From Wurfbainia villosa (taxonomy: Eukaryota; Streptophyta; Magnoliopsida; Zingiberales; Zingiberaceae), in contig CM046005.1 of the NCBI GenBank assembly GCA_025175895.1, positions 59,978,325 to 60,042,324 on the forward strand: DNA of 64,000 bases. Reading direction: 5' to 3'. Position 1 is the first letter of the stretch. Each line of letters opens with the position of its first letter. Made by a program: the position numbers and the translations under genes. Below, piece by piece: positions 55,551-64,000 of the stretch. Under the pieces are notes generated by a model that did no database searches, had not been told where the DNA came from, and saw only the letters and a list, made by a program, of their open reading frames with translations.

Positions 55551-57436
55551 TGTTGGGATGTATACTGAAAAGTCTATCTTTTGTATAAACATATTTATTT
55601 TGAAATAAGAATCACATGGTAATTGTTTGCATATTTTTATGGTTATGCATATTGTCTAATACATTACATTATAGATAACATGGTGTGTGGTGTCACACGG
55701 GAGATCATGTTATCGGCTACTTGTAAAGTATAAGTATAGGCTCACAGCTGAAATGGCTTTGGACAAACCATTGGAATGGTTGTAGTGTGATTTTGTATTG
55801 GTTTGTCTTGGCCATAGAATCACACAAGTACACATTGTGTGTATTGAGCAGGACCGATTACAGGTGATTCGATTTATTGCTGACTACATAATCTAATCGA
55901 ACCTCAAATATTATATTGTACATACTCTTAAACCCGATATAATAACGGGCACATATACTTTGTATTCATCTCTTTGATTTACCAATGCGCGAGATTTATA
56001 GATTAAATCGATAGACTCGGTAAGTTGGGAGATGATATTATTTATAAGGTGTGCCGTTGATTACAGGAGGAAACCGTGTCCTATATATTAGGATGATGAT
56101 GTCCTCTTGAGGAGCTCATAAGGTTCATCATGTAAACCCTGCAGGTGGACTTGGTCTCACATAATGAAAAGGTTGAGTGGTACTACTCATGTAGTTAGAT
56201 GTCGATTAATTAATGGTCAGTAAATTAATTAATCGATGGGCATTGGAGATCTTAAACACGTGGAGAAAATGTACATATAATATATGGAGCCCATATTAAC
56301 TTATCGGGGTTGGTGAGTTAGATCAATGATAATCCTCTAGTGGAATGGATAATCATTAATGGATCGGACTTTATATGGGCTTGATCCATTTTGTGGACAA
56401 GATCCAACTCCTCCTCATGGTCCCTATTGTAGCCTATTAATACCTCATGAAGCGTAGATTCAAAGGATAGAAACAAAACTCTAGATCCAAAAGTAGAGAT
56501 TAAATCTCTAGATCCGACGGTTGAGATTGAATCTCTAGATCCGACGGTTGAGATTAAATCCCTAGAACCAATGGTGGAGATTAAAACAAGGCTTATCCCA
56601 AACTCTATAAAAGGAGGGCAAGGGGTGGGCGGCAACTAAGAATCAAATTAGAGATAGGATTAGGGTTTTGGGCGGCAAGGCTTTGGAGGCTACGGTTTGG
56701 AGTTGGCGGCACCTATTAAGGAAATTTTTTCCTTATCTCCTTCTTCTTCTTTTGTGGCCGGCATCCATACAGCGCCTTCCTCAACTTAGCTGGCATCCAT
56801 AGCAGCTCTTCTCCTTCTCCTTGGCCGGTGGAACCAAGGCTTAGGGTCCTCCCTTGAAGCTCTTGGCCAGCAATCATCTCTTCTCCCTTCTCCTTGTTGG
56901 CCGGCGGCAAGCAACTTGCTTGTTGCTTGTTGGTTGGCTAAAGGAAGAAGAAAAGTCTTGCTTCTATTCTTCCTCTTGCTCGAACGAGGAAGAAAGGAAG
57001 ATTGGTGATCTAGGAGCTTCATCTTTTGGTTGATCGTGGCCAACACGACGTCCGAAAGGAGGAAGGTCATACAATAGAAGATCGAGAGGTATATAGATAC
57101 TCTATTTTCATTTGTTACATGTTTATATTTGTTTTTTAATTATTTGCATGATATATATATTCTATTTTGTGGCTAAATATAGTTGGACCCCGAACATAAA
57201 CACAAAATTCGGCGATCGGTACATTGTCTATTCCGCGTCTATTCGTGGAATAGAGGTTGGTCGCTTGAACAACAAGTTTGTTCAAGTGACTACTCTAAAC
57301 GAATAGCACAATGATGACAAGGTTGCTTGGGCAATCCCTCTTGTCAAGGATAAAATTTTTTACCCGGGGATGCAGAAGGGATCGCCATGAACAGGAGACT
57401 AAGTTGAAAGGGGGAGTGAAGTTTCCCCTCCCAACA
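55551..57436 (+). repeat. 3' LTR of element E
   Basis: Collinear with the 5' LTR; TATA box CTATAAAAGG at 56605-56614; ends CTCCCAACA at 57436, followed by the ATTAA duplication. Confidence 0.93.
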
Positions 57437-57441
57437 ATTAA

Positions 57442-58329
57442 TAGGCTACAATAGGGACCATGAGGAGGAGATGGATCTTGGCCACCCATTGGATCAAGCC
57501 CACATAAAGTCCGATCCATTAATGATAATACAATCCACTAAAGGATTATCATTGATCTACCTCACCAACCCCCAGAAGTTAATATGGGCTCCATATATTA
57601 TTTGTACATTTTCTCCCCGTGTTTAAGATCTCGAATGTCCGTCGATTAATTAATTTACTGACAATTAATTAATCAACATCTAACTCCATGAGTAGTATCA
57701 CTCAACCTTTTCATCATGTCGGACCAAGTCCACCTGCAAGGTTTACATGATGAACCTTATGAGCTCCTCAAGGGGACATCATCATCCTAATATATAGGAC
57801 ACGATTTCCTCCTATAATCAACGTCACACCATATAAATAATATCATTTCCTAACTTACCGAGCCTATCGATTTAATCTATAAATCTCACCCATTAGTAAA
57901 TCAAAGAAATGAATACTAAGTATGTGTGCCCATTATTATATCGGGATTAAGAGTATGTACAATATAATATCTGAGGTCCGATTCGATTATGTAGTCAGCA
58001 ATAAATCGAATCACCTCTAAGTCGGTCCTGCTCAATACACCCAATGTGTACTAGTGTGATTCTATGGTCAAGACAAACCAACACCAAATCACACTACAAC
58101 CATACCAATGGTTTGTCCAAAGCCATCTCGGTTGTGAACCTTTACTTATACTTTATAAGAAGCCGATAACATGATCTCCCGTGTGACACCACACACCATG
58201 TTATCTACAATGTAATGTATTAGACAATATGCATAACCATAAAAATATACAAACAATGATCATGTGATTCTTATTTCAAAAATAAAGATGTTCATACAAA
58301 AAATAGACTTTTCAGTATACATCCCAACA
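57442..58329 (-). repeat. F 3' LTR, sense-proximal segment
   Basis: Starts TGTTGGGATGTATAC at 58329 in sense and continues at 50470 after E is removed. Confidence 0.9.
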
Positions 58330-58344
58330 ATCTCCCACTTATAC
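58330..58344 (-). promoter_or_regulatory. Polypurine tract of element F
   Basis: Minus-strand GTATAAGTGGGAGAT, abutting the LTR at 58329. Confidence 0.88.
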
Positions 58345-58362
58345 TAAAAGACTATGCTACCC

Positions 58363-60030
58363 TCAAACTACCATACATCTGATCCCCATTCCCTCCACAT
58401 GCCTATCAAAAGCTCTCACCGGAAGGGCCTTAGTGAAAGGATCTGCCAGGTTATCCTCCGAAGCAATCTTGGTCACAACAACTTCTCCTCTCTTTACGAT
58501 TTCTCGTATCAGGTGGTACTTACGCTCTATGTGTTTACTTGCCTTATGAGCTCGTGGTTCCTTCGAGTTTGCAACTGCACCACTATTATCACAATAAATT
58601 GTGATAGTTCTGGGCAAACTACGAATCACATCCAAGTACATCTGGAAGTTCCTGAGCCACACAGCTTCTTTGGCCAACTCAGAGGCTGCCACATACTCAG
58701 CTTCCTTGGTGGAGTCTGCCACGCATTACTGCTTGACACTCCTCCATACAATGGCTCCACCTCCCAAAGTAAACAAAAAACTTGAGCTAGACTTACTGTT
58801 ATCACTATCTGATTGGAAGTCGGAATCCGTGTAACCCACAGGGAGTAATTGGTCTGCCTGGTAAACTAGCATATAATCCCTAGTCCTTCTCAGGTACTTC
58901 AATATATGCTTTACCTCAGTCCAATGTCCCTGTCCTGGATTACTCTGATATCTGCTGACCATGCCCACGGCAAAGCAGATATCTGGTCTCGTACATAGCA
59001 TCGCATACATGAGGCTTCCTACTGCTGAAGCATAAGGAATCACCTTCATCTCCTCTATCTCCTCAGATGTTCTAGGACACATCTCCTTAGATAAATGAAC
59101 TCCATGCCTGAAAGATAGAAAACCCTTCTTGGAGTTCTGCACGCTAAAATGATTCATAATCGTGTCTATGTATGAAGCTTGGGATAAGCACAACATCCTT
59201 TTTCTGCAATCCCTTATACCCTTGATCCCAAGGATGTGTCCTACTTCTCCCAAGTCCTTCATATCAAACTGTTTGGACAACCATACCCTTACGTCCAATA
59301 ACACCTTGATATTGTTGCCAATTAACAAAATGTCATCTACGTATAGTACAAGAAATATCACTACGTTTCCTTCACATCTCTTGTATACACAAGACTCATC
59401 CGGACTTTGAATAAATCCATAAGATTGGATTACTTCATCAAATCGGATGTCCCAAGACCTCGAAGCTTGCTTCAATCCATAAATGGACCGATTAAGCTTA
59501 CATACAAGATGCTCTTTGCCCTTCGCAATGAATCCCTCAGGTTGCTTCATATAGATGTTTTCCTCAAGACTTCCATTAAGAAAAGCGGTCTTGACATCCA
59601 TCTGCCACACCTCATAATCCTTTTGACCTGCAATGCACAAGAGAATCCGGATAGTCTTAAGCATGGTTACTGGCGAAAAGGTCTCCTCATAATCAATACC
59701 TTCTTTCTGAGTATACCCCTTTGCAACAAGCCTCGTTTTGAAGGTCTCAACCTTCCCATCTATTCCTTTCTTTCTTTTGTAGATCCACTTGCATCCAATG
59801 GTTTTTAGACCATCGGGTGGTTCTACTAGCTCCCAGACCTGATTTGAATCCATAGATTCAATTTCAGCATTCATTGCATTTCGCCAAGATACTGCATCTT
59901 TATCTTGGATTGCCTCGTCATATGTCCAGGGATCAGGTTCATGTTCGACAGGGACCAAATCAGAAGATTCTCCCAAGAACATGAATCTATCAGGTTGTCT
60001 CACAACCCTCCCACTACGATGAGGTATCAC
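58363..60030 (-). pseudogene. Reverse transcriptase and RNase H of element F
   Basis: The 434-residue frame 60030-58726 covers the RT: AMNAEIESMDSNQVWELVEP, GCKWIYKRKKG, RLVAKGYTQKEG, QMDVKTAFLNG, SIYGLKQASR, the active-site YVDDILLIGNN near 59335, KDLGEVGHILGIK, PYASAVGSLMYAM and the start of RNase H (GYTDSDFQSD). A TAA at SVKQ (58725) separates the rest of RNase H (58722-58363: ADSTKEAEYVAASE, YCDNSGAV, EPRAHKASKHIE, LADPFTKALP). This is the least damaged RT in the window, and the domain itself is unbroken. Confidence 0.93.
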
Positions 60031-60522
60031 CTATGTATCTTCTATGACACGCGGTGCAGTGACTTGTGGTATATCCTCTTGTACCGGTGGTATTGAAGAA
60101 GTGACTTCCCTTTTTATTTCCTCCAGAACAATTTTACTCATGGGCATGTGGTTCATCAGATAGTCTTCCTCTAGAAATCTGGTGTTCGTGCTAACGATCA
60201 CCCTCTGATCTCTAGGACTATAAAACAAACCACCCTTCATTCCTCTAGGATAGCCAACGAACATGCGTAATTCTGTACGAGGTTCAAACTTAACAGCATT
60301 GGCCTTCAGCACATGTGCTGGACACTCCCAAATTCGAATATGTCTTAGACTAGGTTTTCGCCCAGTCCATAATTCTGTGGGAGTAGAAGGCACTGATTTA
60401 GATGGAACCAAGTTTAAAATGTACACCGCCGTATCTAGAGCATATCCCCAGAACGAATCTGGCAACTCAGAATAACTCATCATCAATCTAACCATCTGCA
60501 TAAGAGTTCTATTCCTTCGCAC
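60031..60522 (-). pseudogene. Integrase C-part of element F
   Basis: It begins just after the third catalytic Glu region (RRNRTLMQMVRLMM), then FWGYALDTAVYILNLVPSKS, ELWTGRKPSLRHIRIW, FVGYPRGMKGGLFYSPRD and the linker to RT. It is out of frame with the upstream part because of a one-base deletion near 60545 (GTPQQNG read as GTPSRMV). It ends at TAG, where E has CAG (DTQVIP). Confidence 0.9.
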
Positions 60523-60524
60523 TG

Positions 60525-61816
60525 CTACACCATTCTGCTGGGGGTGCCAGGTGCAGACAATTGGGATTGAATCTCAGCCTCTGATAAGTAATTCTTAAAC
60601 TCTCCCAAGAGGTACTCACCACCACGATCAGATCGTAGTGTCTTGATACTTTTACCTTGACGTTTCTCCACATCAGCCTTTAATTCTTTAAACTTGTCAA
60701 AGTATTCAGACTTGCAGTGCATCAGGTAAATGTATCCATATCTCGAATAATCATCTATGACTGAGACGAAATACTCAAAACCACCTCTAGCCTGGATAGA
60801 CATAGGACCACACAAATCAAAATGAACCAATTCTAACACATCTTTGGCTTTATACCCCTTGGCCTTAAAAGGCCTATTGGTCATTTTACCCTCCAAGCAA
60901 GATTCGCAGGTTGGGAAATCTTCCACCACTAATGAACCCAGAGGTCCATCAGCTATCAACCATTGAATTCTGTTTAGGTTAATATGACCAAGTCTTAGAT
61001 GCCAAAGATATATTTGGTTCATCTTCGAAGGTTTTTTTCTCTTATTAGAATTAAAAGATGAGTTATTCACTTCTATTTGCATCGTGGGAGCAGTTTGTTT
61101 CTTCACTCCTCCCTGAGTACCTCTGACCGCCTTTGGCCCAGATTGTTTCTTTTTCTTCTTGCCTTTCGCCTTAGAAGTAGAAACCTTTTGGGTCACCATG
61201 GCATGTGCCTGAGCACTCTGACGAAATAGCCCCTCTACCACCTGGAGTTCTGTCAGAAGCTCCACCAATGAATACAACCTCTTGTTCATGTTGTAGTTCA
61301 GGTGAAACTACTCAAAACTCCTAGGTAGAGACTGGAAAATGATATCGACCTAGGTTTCCCCATCGATCTCAGCTCCAAGGACCTCTAACTCATTCAAATG
61401 ATCCATCATCTTGAGATCATGATCCCTCACGGGTGTTCCCTCGATCATTGTGGTCATCATCAAGTTCCTCATGGCTTCTTACCTAGCAGCCCGATTTTGG
61501 TGTCCGAAAAGCTCTTTGATATTGAGCATCATGTCATAAGCAGTGGGCATGACTTGATGTTGATGTTGTAGTACATTTGACATAGATGCCAAAATGTAAC
61601 ACCGTGCCATCTCATCGGCCTTTATCCACTTCTTATAACTCTCTTTCTCCTTTTCCCCAGAATCATCCGCAGGCTTAGGAGGGCACTCTTCGAGGAGTAC
61701 ATATTTGTATTCCTCAGCAGTCAAGACAATGTCTAGATTCCTCTTCCAATCAACATAGTTGGGTCCAGTAAGTTTATTCTTTTTCAGTATCACAGCAAGT
61801 GGGTTGAAAGTCATTT
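60525..61816 (-). pseudogene. Gag and integrase N-part of element F (protease deleted)
   Basis: One frame from ATG 61816 (MTFNPLAVILKKNKLTGPNY) to 60525 with three in-frame stops at 61481-61479, 61352-61350 and 61310-61308, at codons I infer to have been CAA or CAG. The Gag UBN2-like region is followed by a basic linker (KAKGKKKKKQSG). Near 61090 a deletion joins VKK to TMQIEVNNS and removes the zinc knuckle and whole protease. The integrase zinc region (WHLRLGHINL, CESCLEGKM) and core (HFDLCGPMS, LRSDRGGEYL) follow. Without protease, the polyprotein could not be processed in cis. Confidence 0.9.
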
Positions 61817-61829
61817 TGAAAGAAAACCT

Positions 61830-62859
61830 AAGAATCACATAGATCAAAACATTAGATTTCAAAAAATTATTGATTCCTCTAACAATAAAATTTGAAAATC
61901 AACCAACACCTCAAAACACCGAGAATATCGTATGCCACAATAGTGTGGACGTATACGAATTCTACATTTGTAAGAGGAGGTTTTACCCATTAATTTTACT
62001 ATCTGGTCAACCTAACTTTTTGACAAGTAAAATTAATAGTTGGTTCCTTTTTTTCCCTACAAATAAAAGCAGTGACTCCGATGGGGAGGATACTTATATT
62101 TGTATCTAAGTGTTCACCATTACTCGGTACCAAAGTAATTATCTCGGGTTATGTACCTTCCGATGGGGAAGTACACATGCTCCTTAACAATTTCCTATAA
62201 CCCTATTCGACCTTGTGATCTGTAAATAAACTCATCCGATGGGGAGGAAGGCACTCAGAGCCGATGCGCAAGTTTGTTTGTATCACTTGTCAAATCATAA
62301 TGGAGGCCGTGGGAATTTATAAAAATTTCCCTCTCCCACTTAGTAATTTGAAATTGAGGAATTTTCTACCCTACGACATGCATATCAAACAATAAGCAAT
62401 AAATATGAAAAATAAAAATTTTCCAACTATTATGACTTTTGTCTTCAATATGCCTCCCGTCATATCGCCTTCTTGTCCGCTCCTCCCACGCCATGTACGA
62501 GCCATCCGGAGATCTGAGCCGAGACTAAAATCTATTTTAATTTACATTCATCGATCCTATACTCCACGAGGGAGTGTACATGAAATCCTGATCGAAAGTA
62601 AACTAAAATAAAAAGAGTGGCTAAACAATGCCGTATCTAATTTACAAAAATCAAATACTAGCCTTGTCAACCCCGAGGATTCAACAAAATATACATTTAC
62701 ACACATACAATCACATACACACATATGTTCATAATAGTTGGATCCTATGCCTGCAACCAAAGAATTAACCTACGCATATCCTACTATTATCCGACACATA
62801 TAATATATGAAAAGTTCATAAAAGTAATCGAATCCTAAACACACAAAATCGAAAATCGT
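61830..62859 (-). other. Leader of element F
   Basis: Non-coding. Single copy of the block duplicated in I. TCCGATGGG occurs at 62077-62085, 62159-62167 and 62235-62243, the conserved apical words of three potential stem-loops. Acceptor-like TTCTTAG|G at 61830/61829. Confidence 0.75.
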
Positions 62860-62872
62860 GGCTTTGATACCA
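62860..62872 (-). promoter_or_regulatory. Primer-binding site of element F (one mismatch)
   Basis: Minus-strand TGGTATCAAAGCC; G to A relative to the TGGTATCAGAGCC of I and C. It lies 2 nt from the LTR. Confidence 0.88.
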
Positions 62873-62874
62873 CT

Positions 62875-64000
62875 TGAAGGTAGGAAACTTCGCTTCCCAC
62901 TTCAACTCGGTCGCTTGTTCATGGCGATCCCTTCTACGTCCCTGGATAAAAAAATTTATCCTTGACAAGAGGGATTGCCCAAGCAACCTTCTCATCATCG
63001 TGCTATTCGATTAGAGTAGTCTCTTGAACAAACTTGTTGTTCAAGCGACCAACCTCTATTTTACGAATAGCCGCGGAATAGACGATGTACGGATCGCCAG
63101 CTTCTGTGTTTATGTTTGGGGTCCAAGTTATATTATCCACAAAATAGAATATAACATTCATATAATTGATAAACAAATATAAACATGTTACACATGAAGA
63201 TAGATAAGTGATATACCTCTCGATCTTCTATTGTATGACCTTCCTCCTTTCGGACGTCGTGTGGGTGACGATCTACCAAAAGTTGAAGCTCCTAGATCAC
63301 CAATCTTTCTTCCTTGCTCGTTCCGAACAAGAGGAAGAATAGAAACAAGACCCTTCTCCTTCCTTTAGCCAACCAACAAGCAACAAGCAAATTGCTTGCC
63401 GCCGACCAACAAGGAGAAGGAGAAAGATGGATTCCGGCCACAAGATCCAAGGGAAGACCTTATGCTATGTTTCCACCGGCCAAAGAGAGGGAGAAGGGAT
63501 GCTTTGGATGCCGGCCAAGGGCTGGAAAGGGTTGTATGGGTGCCGGCCACCTTGAGGAAGAAGAAGATAAGGAATATGTTTCCTTATTTGGTGCCGCCAA
63601 CTCCAAACCCTAACCCTCAAGCTTGCCGCCCACCTTAACCCTAATCCTATCTCTAATGGGATTCTCTTGGCGCCCCCCCTTCTCTTCTTTTATAGAGTTA
63701 GGGATAAGCCTTTTATTAATCTCCATCATCAGATCTAGGGATTTAATCTCAACCGACGGATCTAGAGATTTAATCTCAACCGTCGGATCTAGAGATTTAA
63801 TCTCTACCTTTGGATCTAGTGTTTTGTTTCCATCCATTGGATCTAGGCTTCATGAGGTATTAATAGGCTAACGATAGGGACCATGAGGAGGAGTTGGATC
63901 TTGGCCACCCAATGGATCAAGCCCACATAAAGTCCAATCCATTAATTATAATCCAATCCACTAAAGGATTATCATTGATCTACCTCACCAATCCCCATAA
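62875..64000 (-). repeat. 5' LTR of element F, partial (continues past window)
   Basis: The sense end CCTTCA is at 62875. It contains donor-like GAG|GTATAT at 63217/63216, TATA CTATAAAAG at 63695-63687 and a short 27-bp repeat block 63721-63850. By comparison with the E LTRs, roughly 700-800 bp should remain beyond 64000. Confidence 0.9.

Larger units (their letters stand above)
50471..57436 (+). mobile_element. Copia LTR retrotransposon E, internally deleted, nested in F
   Basis: Flanked by ATTAA at 50466-50470 and 57437-57441, a perfect 5-bp duplication. LTRs are 50471-52353 (1883 bp) and 55551-57436 (1886 bp). Between them are a primer-binding site, leader, gag N-terminus, a large deletion to the end of integrase, RT, RNase H and polypurine tract. 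It targeted the LTR of another member of its own family, in opposite orientation. Confidence 0.95.
49500..64000 (-). mobile_element. Copia LTR retrotransposon F (5' LTR runs off window), interrupted by E
   Basis: In sense order: 5' LTR from beyond 64000 to 62875, primer-binding site 62872-62860, leader, gag-pol 61816-58363, polypurine tract 58344-58330, then a 3' LTR split by E (58329-57442 and 50470-49500). It is inserted in G's integrase remnant. The left flank is GAGCT (49495-49499); the other target duplication copy is outside the window. It is the same family as E, I and J, with the longest gag-pol of that family here, but it lacks the knuckle and protease and has in-frame stops. Confidence 0.9.

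Overview
This window looks like a repeat-dense piece of a flowering-plant nuclear genome. Plant-type LTR retrotransposons primed by the initiator-methionine tRNA fill most of it. There are Ty1/copia elements, a gag-only element family, a decayed Ty3/gypsy element and a CACTA transposase remnant. I found no intact host gene, no rRNA or tRNA gene and no CRISPR array. I could not identify the species.

Layout, left to right. 1-7603: two gag-only LTR elements on the minus strand. Copy A (1-2411) runs off the left edge and appears nested in the 3' LTR of copy B (2412-7603). 7604-9139: AT-rich sequence with no gene. About 9140-11870: a diverged gypsy-type LTR (K) with internal tandem repeats. About 11930-14024: the 3' end and 3' LTR of a copia element (H). 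14034-23055: complete minus-strand copia element I, target duplication TTTAC. 23056-24345: a short tandem array, then a CACTA (TNP2) transposase pseudogene. 24419-49499: a plus-strand gypsy element (G), split by copia element J (24665-33536, duplication TGGAC) and copia element C (34290-43853, duplication CTTCC). 49500 to the right edge: minus-strand copia element F, inserted in the integrase remnant of G. Copia element E (50471-57436, duplication ATTAA) sits inside the 3' LTR of F.

The nesting gives an order of events: G is older than J, C and F; F is older than E; B is older than A. Every pol gene is broken, so no element here is autonomous. I and J share several identical internal deletions although they lie in unrelated sites, so a defective master copy was probably mobilised by another element's proteins.

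The most interesting signals are non-coding. The leader of C carries four stem-loops with the same apex (TTGGA-CTCTC-TCCAA) on stems of different sequence that still pair. The E/F/I/J family has three leader stem-loops with apex TCC-CCATC-GGA. The I and J LTRs carry 10 or 12 copies of a 27-bp repeat just upstream of the TATA box; its 13-bp dyad changes on both arms together (GAGATT/AATCTC or GGGATT/AATCCC). Both copia lineages have a splice-donor-like site in the LTR and an acceptor-like site 13-15 nt before the gag start, which would excise the primer-binding site from a gag mRNA.
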